From the NCBI RefSeq assembly GCF_041893525.1, contig NZ_CP169068.1: a stretch of DNA of 64,000 nt. One strand, written 5' to 3'. The stretch is from Phaeobacter bryozoorum (lineage in GTDB: Bacteria; Pseudomonadota; Alphaproteobacteria; Rhodobacterales; Rhodobacteraceae). Within the stretch, counting starts at the first letter, position 1, and every line of letters starts with the position of its first letter. The notes below the pieces were generated by a model. The model was not told the DNA's origin and did no database searches. It saw only the letters and a program-made list of their open reading frames with translations. Position numbers and translations under genes: made by a program. Shown here in pieces: positions 6,812-16,079 of this stretch.

Positions 6812-8266
6812 CTAAGCCGTACCGCCAATGCTCAGCCCAAGGGCTTTGGCAACTCCGGTTCCGTAGGCTGGATCAGCTTGCAGGCAATTCGCAATGTGAC
6901 GGCGCTGAATATCTTCCCGGGCTCCGCCAAGGGCACGGGCTGTGTTTTCAAACAGCACTTGCTGCTGGTCCGGCGACATCAGCCGGAACAGGGCTCCCGG
7001 CTGCGAGAAATAGTCCTCGTCCACCCGGTGGTTCCAATGATCCGCCGCTCCCTCAGCCGACAGAGGCGGTTCCGAGTAAGCCGGCTGTTCACTCCACTCT
7101 CCAAGCGTGTTCGGCTCATAGCCAATCCGCGATCCCGCATTGCCGTCAACCCGCATCGCCCCGTCGCGGTGGTAGGAATGGAACGGGCAGCGGGGTGCGT
7201 TCACCGGAATGGAAGAGTGGTTGACCCCCAGCCGGTAGCGCTGGGTATCGCCATAGGAAAACAGCCGCCCCTGCAGCATCTTGTCTGGCGAAAAGCTGAT
7301 CCCGGGAACAACCGTGGACGGCGCAAAGGCTGCCTGTTCCACTTCGGCAAAATAGTTCTCCGGGTTGCGGTTCAGCTCAAGCTCGCCGACCTCGATCAAA
7401 GGGTAGTCGCCATGCGGCCACACCTTGGTCAGATCGAACGGATTGAGGCGGTATCCACCTGCCTCCTTCTCAGGCATGATCTGGACAAAGAGCGTCCATT
7501 TCGGAAAGTTCCGGTTCTCGATCGCTTCATAAAGATCACGCTGATGGCTTTCGCGGTCGCCTGCGATGATCTGGGCCGCCTCCTCATCCGTCAGGTTTTT
7601 GATGCCCTGCTGGGTCTTGAAGTGGAACTTGACCCAGTAACGCTCATTTTCCGCATTGATGAAGCTGAAGGTGTGGCTGCCGAACCCGTCCATATGCCTG
7701 TAGCTGGCGGGGATGCCGCGGTCAGACATAACGATTGTGACCTGATGCAAGGCTTCGGGCAGGCTGGTCCAGAAGTCCCAGTTGTTGTCCGCGCTGCGCA
7801 TATTGGTGCGCGGGTCGCGTTTGACGGCGTGATTGAGGTCGGGAAATTTCAGCGGGTCGCGCAGGAAGAACACCGGAGTGTTGTTGCCAACCAGATCCCA
7901 GTTGCCTTCTTCGGTGTAGAATTTGACGGCAAAGCCGCGGATGTCCCGCTCTGCGTCTGCTGCCCCGCGCTCCCCCGCAACAGTCGAAAACCGCAGGAAC
8001 AGGTCCGTCTTCTTGCCAACTTCGGAAAACAGCCTGGCCCGGGTGTACTTGGTGATGTCATGTGTGACGGTGAAAGTTCCATAGGCGCCGGAGCCTTTGG
8101 CATGCATGCGGCGCTCCGGGATCACTTCGCGGTCAAAATGCGCCATCTTCTCCAGAAACCAGACATCCTGAAGCAGCGCCGGGCCGCGCGCACCGGCTGT
8201 CTGGATGTTCTGATTGTCGGGCACAGGCGCACCAAACGCGGTGGTCAGTTTGGGTTTGCTGGTCAT
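6812..8266 (-). CDS. katA: Monofunctional heme catalase (small-subunit, clade 3 type)
   Basis: The enzyme converts hydrogen peroxide to water and oxygen. The 484-residue length and the sequence starting at MTSKPKLTTAFGAPVPDNQN match small-subunit catalases. Visible hallmarks are the N-terminal thread, the active-site His in VIPERRMHAKGSGAYG (about residue 55), the distal Asn in DLVGNNTPVFFLRDP, and the proximal heme-ligand Tyr in RLFSYGDTQRYRLG. The start is supported by an AGGAGA box. It is divergently transcribed from an OxyR-type regulator, the standard arrangement for peroxide-inducible catalase. The large plus-strand open frame over the same region is an antisense shadow. Confidence 0.95.
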   Translation of the reverse strand: MTSKPKLTTAFGAPVPDNQNIQTAGARGPALLQDVWFLEKMAHFDREVIPERRMHAKGSGAYGTFTVTHDITKYTRARLFSEVGKKTDLFLRFSTVAGERGAADAERDIRGFAVKFYTEEGNWDLVGNNTPVFFLRDPLKFPDLNHAVKRDPRTNMRSADNNWDFWTSLPEALHQVTIVMSDRGIPASYRHMDGFGSHTFSFINAENERYWVKFHFKTQQGIKNLTDEEAAQIIAGDRESHQRDLYEAIENRNFPKWTLFVQIMPEKEAGGYRLNPFDLTKVWPHGDYPLIEVGELELNRNPENYFAEVEQAAFAPSTVVPGISFSPDKMLQGRLFSYGDTQRYRLGVNHSSIPVNAPRCPFHSYHRDGAMRVDGNAGSRIGYEPNTLGEWSEQPAYSEPPLSAEGAADHWNHRVDEDYFSQPGALFRLMSPDQQQVLFENTARALGGAREDIQRRHIANCLQADPAYGTGVAKALGLSIGGTA

Positions 8267-8335
8267 GTCTTTCTCCTGAACTTGCGTACGGGAGCACCCA
8301 ACCGGAAACCGCCAAACTACTCCAACTTATATAAA

Positions 8336-8350
8336 TTATCCGGCCGATAA
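8336..8350. promoter_or_regulatory. Dyad TTATC-N5-GATAA upstream of oxyR and katA
   Basis: The 97-bp gap between the divergent catalase and OxyR genes contains TTATC (8336-8340) and GATAA (8346-8350) as an interrupted dyad beside an A/T-rich TTATATAAATT tract. It has the spacing of a LysR-type T-N11-A site and is the likeliest OxyR binding site or overlapping promoter. This is positional inference. Confidence 0.35.
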
Positions 8351-8363
8351 GCAGAGGTGATCC

Positions 8364-9308
8364 ATGGCTAGACGCACATCCGTTGCCGGTCTTTCTCTCC
8401 GGGATCTTGAATACATTCAAAGCATTGCTGAAGAGGGGCATTTCGGCCGCGCGGCCTCGATCTGCGGGGTGTCTCAGCCCGCAATCAGCCAGCAGGTGCA
8501 GAAGCTGGAGGCCCGTTTGGGGTTTTCGATTTTTGAACGGCAGGGCAAGCATGTGTCGCTGACGCCGAACGGGCAGATTGTTGTCCGCAGGGCTGAGATC
8601 CTTCTGGCCGAGGCCAGAGAGCTTTTGGAGCTGTCCCTTGGCCTGAACAACAGCCTGGAAGGCGAGCTCCGGATCGGTGTGATCCCGACACTGGGGCCGT
8701 ATCTTCTGCCTTTGATTTTGAAGTCTCTGAAATCTGCCTACCCCAAGGTGCAGATTTCGCTGTTCGAAGAGCCAACCCGCATACTGGAAGAGATGCTCAT
8801 GAAGCGCGAACTGGATACAGCTTTGACCGCGACCGAACCCGGGCAGCAAATGCTCGATGCTTTCACACTGTTTTTTGAGCACTTCATTCTTGCCTGCCCC
8901 AAGGAGCTGAAGAAGAAACCGGGCCAGCCTGTGCGGTGGTCCGGCGTTCTGGCGTCCAAGCTGGTCCTTCTGTCCGAAGAACACTGTCTGCGGGATCAGA
9001 CGATGGCGCTTTGCGACCGGATTGATAGGCCCGGAAACCGTGTTGCCAGCAGTCTTGAAATGCTGCGTCAGATGGTTGCCCTGGGTGAGGGGGCTGCTCT
9101 TTTTCCTGCCCTGTCCGTCAGCGGCCCGGACCGTTTCGGCGGGCTTGCAACTCTTCACCCCATTGAGGGCGGAAATTTCGGGCGTCACATCCGTCTGGTC
9201 TGGCGCAACAGCGACCCCCGCGCAGAGCACCTGGAAAGCTTTGGGAATTTCATAAGGTCGCAGATGGAGACGCCTGCCATGGCAAAACTGTCTGCGGGAA
9301 GAAATTGA
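8364..9308 (+). CDS. oxyR: OxyR-type LysR-family peroxide-responsive regulator
   Basis: The 314-residue protein has an N-terminal LysR winged helix (SLRDLEYIQSIAEEGHFGRAASICGVSQPAISQQVQKLE) and a C-terminal co-inducer domain. The redox pair expected of OxyR is visible: Cys in HFILACPKEL (about residue 178) and Cys in EEHCLRDQTMALCDR (about residue 210). These residues and the divergent catalase support peroxide sensing by disulfide formation. The ribosome-binding site is AGAGGTGA. It is slightly longer than E. coli OxyR with a similar domain plan. Confidence 0.9.
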   Translation: MARRTSVAGLSLRDLEYIQSIAEEGHFGRAASICGVSQPAISQQVQKLEARLGFSIFERQGKHVSLTPNGQIVVRRAEILLAEARELLELSLGLNNSLEGELRIGVIPTLGPYLLPLILKSLKSAYPKVQISLFEEPTRILEEMLMKRELDTALTATEPGQQMLDAFTLFFEHFILACPKELKKKPGQPVRWSGVLASKLVLLSEEHCLRDQTMALCDRIDRPGNRVASSLEMLRQMVALGEGAALFPALSVSGPDRFGGLATLHPIEGGNFGRHIRLVWRNSDPRAEHLESFGNFIRSQMETPAMAKLSAGRN

Positions 9309-9873
9309 CATTGGCCATTTGCGAACCGGGCAGTCAGAATGCCCTGCTACCCAAGCCAATTGAAAATTACTTCATTTCAGGCACTCGAAGTTTAGGCTTG
9401 GTGCATCAACGACGGAATAGACTGACTGCGTCGCAGCGATGAGAGGCTGTGACCAACGGCAGTTTTGAGCTGGTTCAGAATGCTGCACTAGAAGTGCGGC
9501 ATCCAGTTAAAGTCCGGTGTAGGCACGTACGAAAATCTCGCAGCGCTACGCTGTGCTTGGCTACCAAAACTTAATATTTGCAGCAGGGTACAGTTCTTCT
9601 CTACCCAGTGTAGTGGAACGGAAATCCTCATCCTTCAGTTGTAAACGGCTCTGGATGACGCCTCTACCTCAACTTCTCAGCATTCAAATTCTCAATGTCA
9701 ATCATCAGCGGCAACAATGAAGCTGCCTGTGCTGGCTTGGAAGATCGAGTGCCGCCACAGTTAGGCAGTTCTGAAGAATTGCCAAATTTCTATGTGCTGG
9801 GAGGCCGGATCTGGAGGAAATGGCAGCTGGGGGCTCTCCCCTTTCTTCAGCGAATGCTCAACGGGAGGAAGAC
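9309..9873. other. Intergenic region, no gene supported
   Basis: About 565 bp with no reading frame that has a ribosome-binding site and recognisable protein. It must hold the promoter of the peptide-transport operon starting at 9874. No clear terminator or repeat was seen. Confidence 0.4.
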
Positions 9874-11544
9874 ATGAGCTCCAACAATCAAACTGGTGAA
9901 CGAACCGGCAAGCCACTGCCAGAACATGTTCTGAAAGCCGCTGGCCATGCACGTCGAGGCGGTGTCATGGACCGGAGGGAGTTTCTGGCACTGGCCAGCG
10001 TGTTCGGCGCAACCGCAGCAACCGCATATGGCATGCTGGGCATGGCTGCACCGGCACAGGCAGCCACGCCCAAACGCGGCGGAACCTTGCGGCTTGAAGT
10101 AGGCGTGCATGCGCTGAAGGACACCCGCACGATGGATTTCGCGGCGATGTCTATGGTGGCCTCCAATTGGCTGGAATATCTGGTCGAATACAATAACGAT
10201 GGTACCTTCAAGCCCCGGCTGCTGGAAAGCTGGGAAGTCAACAGCGATGCCACCGAGTACACGCTGAAGGTTCGCAAGGGCGTGACGTGGAACAATGGTG
10301 ATCTGTTCACCGCGCAAGACGTCGCCCGCAATATCGAACGCTGGTGCGACGCTGAGGTCGAAGGCAACTCGATGGCGTCGCGGATGAACTCCCTGGTCGA
10401 TCCGGAAACCAAGAAAGCCGCAGCCGAAGCAATCACCGTTGTTGACGATGAAACCGTCAAGCTGAAATGCCGTTCATCTGACATCACGATCATTCCCGGT
10501 CTGGCAGATTACCCCGCCATGGTGGTGCATGAAAGCTACACGCCGGAAACCATGCTGACCAACCCGGTTGGGACCGGTCCTTACAAGCCGGTCGAGTTTC
10601 AGGTTGGCGTCCGCGCAGCTGTGGAACGCAACACGGATCATATCTGGTGGGGCGAAGGTACCGGTGCCTGGCTCGACCGGATTGAATTCCTCGACTACGG
10701 CACCGACGCCTCTGCGGTTCTGTCCGCCGTTGAGGCGGATGAGATTGACGTGACCTACAACACGTCGGGCGAGTATCTGGAACTGATCGAAGCGTTGGGC
10801 TGGAAAACATCCGAAATCGCAACGGGCTCAACGGTTGTAATCCGCGCCAATCAGCAGGCCGAGGTGAACGGGCAGAAACCATATGCTGACGTCCGGGTCC
10901 GCAAAGCGTTGCAGAAGGCAGTCGACAATAATGTCGTGCTGGAACTTGGGTTCAACAACAACGGCAAGGTTGCGCAGAACCATCATATTGCGCCGGTGCA
11001 TCCGGAATACGCCAACATTGGCGACCCGGTGCATGATCCGGCGGGCGCCAAAGCCTTGATGGACGAGGCTGGCATGGCCGATTTTGAGCATGAGCTGATC
11101 TCGATTGATGGCGGCTTCCGCAGAGACACCGCTGATGTTGTTGCCATTCAGCTCCGTGACGCCGGGATCAAGGTGAAGCGCACCATCATGCCGGGTTCCA
11201 CCTTCTGGAACGACTGGACGAAATACCCGTTCAGTATCACTGACTGGAACCACCGCCCGCTGGGGGTGCAGCTCTACGGCATCTGCTACCGCAGCGGTCA
11301 GAAATGGAATGAATCCGGCTTTGCCAATGCTGAGTTCGATGCGCTCCTCGATCAAGCCGTCGCAGTAGCAGATCCGGCAAAACGCAGTGAGATCACGGCA
11401 AAGATGGAACAGATCATGGTGGATGAGGCCGTGATCATCCAGCCCTACTGGCGCTCCCTTTTCCGTCAGTCGCGTGAAGGCGTCCTGAACGCCGAGCCGC
11501 ATATTTCCTTCCTGCCTCAGCTGTACAAGTGGGGCTGGGCCTAA
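9874..11544 (+). CDS. Peptide ABC transporter substrate-binding protein (family 5)
   Basis: This periplasmic protein delivers an oligopeptide-like ligand to the permease encoded just downstream. The 556-residue product carries a twin-arginine type leader (MDRREFLALASVFGATAATA) about 30 residues into the protein, then KRGGTLRLEVG, the usual start of a mature SBP_bac_5 domain. ATG 9874 was chosen for its GGGAGGAAG ribosome-binding site; the ~30-residue cytoplasmic N-terminal extension before the Tat motif is typical of this subfamily. Ligand is unknown. The adjacent glutamine amidotransferase hints at a gamma-glutamyl or amide-containing compound, which is inference. Confidence 0.9.
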   Translation: MSSNNQTGERTGKPLPEHVLKAAGHARRGGVMDRREFLALASVFGATAATAYGMLGMAAPAQAATPKRGGTLRLEVGVHALKDTRTMDFAAMSMVASNWLEYLVEYNNDGTFKPRLLESWEVNSDATEYTLKVRKGVTWNNGDLFTAQDVARNIERWCDAEVEGNSMASRMNSLVDPETKKAAAEAITVVDDETVKLKCRSSDITIIPGLADYPAMVVHESYTPETMLTNPVGTGPYKPVEFQVGVRAAVERNTDHIWWGEGTGAWLDRIEFLDYGTDASAVLSAVEADEIDVTYNTSGEYLELIEALGWKTSEIATGSTVVIRANQQAEVNGQKPYADVRVRKALQKAVDNNVVLELGFNNNGKVAQNHHIAPVHPEYANIGDPVHDPAGAKALMDEAGMADFEHELISIDGGFRRDTADVVAIQLRDAGIKVKRTIMPGSTFWNDWTKYPFSITDWNHRPLGVQLYGICYRSGQKWNESGFANAEFDALLDQAVAVADPAKRSEITAKMEQIMVDEAVIIQPYWRSLFRQSREGVLNAEPHISFLPQLYKWGWA

Positions 11545-11564
11545 ACCCTAGCGTTTAGGCACGG

Positions 11565-11604
11565 CAGGCTGCGGACCTGTGCTCCCCCCGTGGCCTGCCT
11601 GAAC
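11565..11604 (+). promoter_or_regulatory. Stem-loop between binding-protein and first permease gene
   Basis: A GGCAGGC / GCCTGCC inverted repeat with a ~23-base loop lies in the 73-bp gap after the binding-protein gene. Such intercistronic hairpins commonly stabilise the abundant binding-protein message or attenuate downstream transcription. The role here is inferred. Confidence 0.3.
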
Positions 11605-11617
11605 ACTCGGAGTTACC

Positions 11618-12703
11618 ATGCGACACTTCATTCTGCGGCGGTTCGGCGTCATGTTTTTGACGGCGGCTTGCCTGACCTTTGTGGTCTTCTTCCTGACCAA
11701 TCTAATGCCCAATCTTGAAAAGCTGGCCAAGACAGAGGCCAATGCCCGTATGAGCGACGCTGAAGTCCTCTCCTGGCTGGCGGACCGCGGCTATACGCAG
11801 GACATCTTTTCCAAGTATGGCGAATGGCTTGGGATCGTCCCTTCCGCGCGGCTGAGCGGTACGGGCGGAGAAATACACACCCGCTGTTCGAGGCCGGTGC
11901 GTCCTGCGGAAGCGGCTCCGCTGTACTGCGGAGTACTTCAGGGTGAGTTCGGCTTCTCCACGGTGTTCAAGGAAGAGGTCAGCACCGTCATCGCCAAAAG
12001 GCTAGGCACCACCGGTTATCTGATGCTTGCGGTGCTCTGTGTCATGGTGCCGCTATCTCTGCTGATCGGAGTTCTGGCCGGCATGCACGAAGGCTCCTGG
12101 GTCGACCGGCTGCTCTCTACGTTCTCGATCATTACCACCTCCACCCCGGAGTATGTATCTGCGGTGGTGCTGATATCCTTTTTCGCTTCAAAAAATGCGG
12201 GGATTTCACCGCTGCTGGCAGACTGGGGCCTGATTGACGGCCCAACCCTGTTCAAAGCCTCTGCCGCCACAGCGATGCAGGGCATTACCTTTGCCAACTT
12301 CACCCTGCCTGTCCTGGCGCTGACCTTCTACGGTATGGGCTACATCGCCCGGATGACCCGCGCCTCGATGATCGAGGTGATGACCGCGCAGTACATCCGC
12401 ACCGCCCGCCTGAAAGGGGTGAGCTTCCGTTCCATTGTGCTGAAACACGCGCTCAGGAATGCAATGATTACCCCTTTTACTGTGATCATGCTGCAAATTC
12501 CCTGGCTGCTGACCGGTGTTGTCATCGTGGAAACGATTTTCAATTACAAGGGTTTCGGCTGGGCGCTGGTTCAGGCCGCGGGCAACAATGACATCGAACT
12601 GCTGATGGGCATTTCTGTAGTTGCGGTAATCGTGGTGCTGCTGACCCAGCTCATCTCCGACATCGGCTATGTCTTCCTCAACCCGCGCATCCGCGTCAAC
12701 TAA
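11618..12703 (+). CDS. Peptide ABC transporter permease (DppB-like)
   Basis: An integral inner-membrane subunit of 361 residues with about six membrane spans, the first at residues 7-29 (FGVMFLTAACLTFVVFFLTNL). The EAA-type cytoplasmic loop that contacts the ATPase is visible as ARMTRASMIEVMTAQYIRTARLKG (about residue 245). It is the first permease after the binding protein and precedes a DppC-like gene by 12 bp. It contains a ~60-residue periplasmic insertion after TM1 (residues 40-105, with two cysteines) that is longer than in typical DppB. Confidence 0.9.
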   Translation: MRHFILRRFGVMFLTAACLTFVVFFLTNLMPNLEKLAKTEANARMSDAEVLSWLADRGYTQDIFSKYGEWLGIVPSARLSGTGGEIHTRCSRPVRPAEAAPLYCGVLQGEFGFSTVFKEEVSTVIAKRLGTTGYLMLAVLCVMVPLSLLIGVLAGMHEGSWVDRLLSTFSIITTSTPEYVSAVVLISFFASKNAGISPLLADWGLIDGPTLFKASAATAMQGITFANFTLPVLALTFYGMGYIARMTRASMIEVMTAQYIRTARLKGVSFRSIVLKHALRNAMITPFTVIMLQIPWLLTGVVIVETIFNYKGFGWALVQAAGNNDIELLMGISVVAVIVVLLTQLISDIGYVFLNPRIRVN

Positions 12704-12715
12704 GGATCCGGGACC

Positions 12716-13921
12716 ATGACTGATCTCACAACTCCCGAACTTCTCTTGCAGCTAAGCCTGCGTTTTCTGCCCGTCTGGGCCTGCATGGCAGTTATCCTGA
12801 CCGGATCCATTGCCACACGCCGCAAAACCGGCCTTTATGGTCAGATCTTTGACAGCCCTATTGGAGTCGCGGGTTTCTCCCTGGTGCTGTTCTGGGTTCT
12901 GACTGCAATCTTTGCAAATCAGATCATCACGCACGACCCCTATGGCCAGTTCGCCGGCATGAAAAACGCCCTGCCTGGCAGCGCCATTCCCGGGGCGGAT
13001 GAAGATACCTATACTTGGTATCTGCTGGGCGGTGACAATCTGGCGCGGGACGTGTTCTCGCGGATGGTTTCCGGCAGCCGCATCGTGCTGACCGTCTCGC
13101 CGATTGCGACAATCTTTGCATTCCTGGTGGGGATCACTCTGGGCCTACCCGCTGGCTACTATGGCGGCCGCATGGACACGGCCCTGACCTTTGCGGCCAA
13201 CCTGATTATCGCATTCCCGGTCATCCTGCTGTTCTACCTGCTGGTGACACCGGAAATCCGCGCAGGCGGCCCTGCCATCAGCTTTGGTGCCGGGCATGTC
13301 TGGCAGGCATCTGTTCCCAATGTTCTGGCGGCAATCGTCTTCATCTTCCCGATGATCTTCTTCTGCCTGTTCTGGCACTCCCGTTTCTATGTGCGCCCTG
13401 TTCTGCGCAACGTGCTGGTCGCCATCACGCTGGGCATTGGCGTCTGGGTCTATCTCGGAACTGCCTTTGACTATGATCCCACGGGAATTTTTCTGATCGA
13501 GCCTGGGCTCAAGAACATCTTCGCCATCATCGCGGTGGTTGGTGCGCCTGCCAAGTTCCGCATCGTGCGCGGACAGGTTCTGGACATCAAGACCCGTGAT
13601 TTTGTTGCAGCTGCCCAGACCCGCGGTGAGCGTCCCTGGTACATCATGCTCTGGGAAATTCTGCCGAACGCCCGCGGGCCGCTGATCGTCGATTTCTGCC
13701 TGCGCATCGGTTACACCGCGATCCTTTTGGGCGCTTTGGGCTTCTTCGGCCTCGGCCTGACCCCGGAAAGCCCGGACTGGGGCACGACCATCAACGAAGG
13801 CCGGAAGTTCCTGGCTCTGTATGCTCATCCCGCTTTGGCACCTGCTTTGGCCCTCATGAGCCTCGTACTAGGCCTCAATCTGCTGGGGGACACCCTGCGC
13901 GAAGAATCCCTGAAGGACTGA
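12716..13921 (+). CDS. Peptide ABC transporter permease (DppC-like), enlarged
   Basis: The partner permease, 401 residues compared with about 300 for typical DppC. An additional N-terminal span (residues 15-33) precedes the usual TM1 (about residues 47-70). The EAA loop is KFRIVRGQVLDIKTRDFVAAAQTRGE around residue 281, and GFFGLGLTPESPDWG near residue 341 is the family signature. Extra hydrophobic segments around residues 210-260 explain the length. It is tightly spaced with the neighbouring genes and belongs to the 9874-16023 operon. Confidence 0.9.
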   Translation: MTDLTTPELLLQLSLRFLPVWACMAVILTGSIATRRKTGLYGQIFDSPIGVAGFSLVLFWVLTAIFANQIITHDPYGQFAGMKNALPGSAIPGADEDTYTWYLLGGDNLARDVFSRMVSGSRIVLTVSPIATIFAFLVGITLGLPAGYYGGRMDTALTFAANLIIAFPVILLFYLLVTPEIRAGGPAISFGAGHVWQASVPNVLAAIVFIFPMIFFCLFWHSRFYVRPVLRNVLVAITLGIGVWVYLGTAFDYDPTGIFLIEPGLKNIFAIIAVVGAPAKFRIVRGQVLDIKTRDFVAAAQTRGERPWYIMLWEILPNARGPLIVDFCLRIGYTAILLGALGFFGLGLTPESPDWGTTINEGRKFLALYAHPALAPALALMSLVLGLNLLGDTLREESLKD

Positions 13922-13932
13922 AGGAGGCAGAA

Positions 13933-16023
13933 ATGAACAAACTGTCAGATTACGACGGCCCGATCCTCGAGATTAACAAGCTGTCGATCTCCTTCTTCAC
14001 CCGGCTGCTGGAAATTCCCGCGGTGATGGACTTCTCGGTCACCGTTCAGCCCGGCGAGGCCGTGGGCCTTGTGGGCAAGTCCGGCTGCGGTAAATCCACC
14101 GTGGCGCTTGGCGTCATGCAGGATCTGGGCAAGAACGGCCGTGTCGTCGGCGGCACCATCAAGTTCAAGGGCCGCGATCTGGCGGAGATGAGCGCCGAAG
14201 AACTCCGCGACATCCGCGGCAATGAGATCGCGATGATCTATCAGGAGCCGATGGCCAGCCTCAATCCGGCGATGAAGATCGGCAAGCAGCTGATGGAAGT
14301 GCCGATGATCCACGAGGGCGTCAGCGAAAAGGAAGCCTATCAGCGCGCGCTGGAAGTGGTGACCGACGTGCGCCTGCCCGACCCGGAGCGGATGCTGAAT
14401 TCCTTCCCGCACCAGCTGTCGGGCGGCCAGCAACAGCGGATCGTGATTGCAATGGCGCTGATGTCGAAACCGTCGCTGCTGATCCTGGATGAGCCGACAA
14501 CCGCGCTGGACGTGACGGTGGAGGCCGCAGTGGTCGAACTGGTCAAGGACCTGGGCAAGAAATACGGCACCTCGATGCTGTTCATCTCCCACAACCTCGG
14601 CCTGGTGCTGGAAACCTGCGACCGCCTGTGCGTGATGTACTCTGGCGAGGCAGTGGAGCGCGGCTCGATCCACGATGTGTTCGACGAAATGCAGCATCCC
14701 TATACCCAGGCGCTGTTCCGCTCGATCCCGCTGCCCGGCGCCGACAAGAACTCCCGCCCGCTGGTGGCCATTCCGGGCAACTTCCCGCTGCCCCACGAGC
14801 GCCCGCCGGGCTGCAACTTCGGCCCGCGCTGCGATTACTTCGAGGAGGGCCGCTGCGATCAGGACATGGTCATCCCGATGTCGCCGGTGCATGGCAACGA
14901 CCGGCACGAAACCCGCTGCCTGAAGTTCCAGGAAATCGACTGGAACGCGCCGGTCACGGCGGGCGAGCAGAAGGAAAAGACCGCGCCGGGCAAGGTTGTC
15001 CTCAAGATCGACAACCTCAAGAAATACTACGAGGTTGCGGCCAATGCCCTGTTTGGCGGCGGCGAGAAGAAGGTGGTGAAAGCCAACGAAACCCTCAGCT
15101 TCGAGGCCCGCGAATCCGAAACCCTCGCCATTGTCGGCGAGTCCGGCTGCGGCAAATCCACCTTCGCCAAGGTGCTGATGGGACTGGAAACCGCCACCGA
15201 GGGCCAGATCCTGCTCGACAACCGCAACATCGAGCAGATCCCGATCGAGGAGCGTGACACTAGGACCGTCTCCGACGTGCAGATGGTGTTCCAGAACCCC
15301 TTCGATACTCTGAACCCGTCGATGACCGTGGGCCGCCAGATCATGCGGGCATTGGAAATCTTCGGCATCGGCAATTCAGAGGCCGAACGGCGCAAGCGCA
15401 TGCTGGAGCTTCTGGACCTGGTGAAACTGCCCCGCGCCTTTGCCGACCGGATGCCGCGGCAGCTGTCAGGCGGCCAGAAGCAGCGTGTGGGCATCGCCCG
15501 CGCCTTTGCCGGCGGCGCCCGCATCGTGGTGGCGGATGAGCCGGTCTCTGCGCTCGACGTGTCGGTGCAGGCCGCGGTCACCGACCTGCTGATGGAGATC
15601 CAGCGCAACGAAAAAACGACGCTGCTGTTCATCTCCCACGACCTCAGCATCGTGCGCTACCTCTCCGACCGGGTGATGGTGATGTACCTCGGCCATGTGG
15701 TGGAACTTGGCGACACCGACCAGGTGTTTGCACCGCCCTACCACCCCTACACCGAGGCGCTGCTGAGCGCGGTGCCGATTGCTGATACCTCCGTGGAGAA
15801 AGAGCACATCGTTCTGGAAGGCGACATTCCCTCGGCGATGAACCCGCCGCCGGGCTGCCCGTTCCAGACCCGCTGCCGCTGGAAATCCGAAGTGCCGGGC
15901 GGGCTGTGCGAGAAGGAGGTCCCGCCGGTGCGCACATTGGACGGCGGCCACCAGATCAAATGCCACCTCAGCGACGACGTGCTGGAGCGCATGAAGCCGG
16001 TGATCAAGGTTGCGGCGGAATAG
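13933..16023 (+). CDS. Peptide ABC transporter fused double ATPase (DppD-DppF)
   Basis: A single 696-residue chain contains both nucleotide-binding domains of the importer. NBD1 has Walker A GKSGCGKST (about residue 50), signature LSGGQQQRI and Walker B LLILDEPTTALD. NBD2 has Walker A GESGCGKST (about residue 400), signature LSGGQKQRV and Walker B IVVADEPVSALD. Each is followed by the oligopeptide-transporter C-terminal Cys-rich domain (PPGCNFGPRCDYF and PPGCPFQTRCRW). The ribosome-binding site is AAGGAGG. The fusion guarantees 1:1 stoichiometry of the two ATPases. Confidence 0.93.
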   Translation: MNKLSDYDGPILEINKLSISFFTRLLEIPAVMDFSVTVQPGEAVGLVGKSGCGKSTVALGVMQDLGKNGRVVGGTIKFKGRDLAEMSAEELRDIRGNEIAMIYQEPMASLNPAMKIGKQLMEVPMIHEGVSEKEAYQRALEVVTDVRLPDPERMLNSFPHQLSGGQQQRIVIAMALMSKPSLLILDEPTTALDVTVEAAVVELVKDLGKKYGTSMLFISHNLGLVLETCDRLCVMYSGEAVERGSIHDVFDEMQHPYTQALFRSIPLPGADKNSRPLVAIPGNFPLPHERPPGCNFGPRCDYFEEGRCDQDMVIPMSPVHGNDRHETRCLKFQEIDWNAPVTAGEQKEKTAPGKVVLKIDNLKKYYEVAANALFGGGEKKVVKANETLSFEARESETLAIVGESGCGKSTFAKVLMGLETATEGQILLDNRNIEQIPIEERDTRTVSDVQMVFQNPFDTLNPSMTVGRQIMRALEIFGIGNSEAERRKRMLELLDLVKLPRAFADRMPRQLSGGQKQRVGIARAFAGGARIVVADEPVSALDVSVQAAVTDLLMEIQRNEKTTLLFISHDLSIVRYLSDRVMVMYLGHVVELGDTDQVFAPPYHPYTEALLSAVPIADTSVEKEHIVLEGDIPSAMNPPPGCPFQTRCRWKSEVPGGLCEKEVPPVRTLDGGHQIKCHLSDDVLERMKPVIKVAAE

Positions 16024-16079
16024 GCAAACCGCGCAAGAAGCCCTCAGAAGCAAACCGATTCAATTGACCAAGGAAGAAC

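Noticed and set aside
6557..8350. 597-codon + strand open frame opposite catalase
   Set aside because: It is the complement of a clear katA gene with all catalytic residues; the shadow has no recognisable domain.
9695..9877. Short + open frame upstream of the peptide-binding gene
   Set aside because: No ribosome-binding site, no recognisable motif, and it overlaps the well-supported ATG at 9874.
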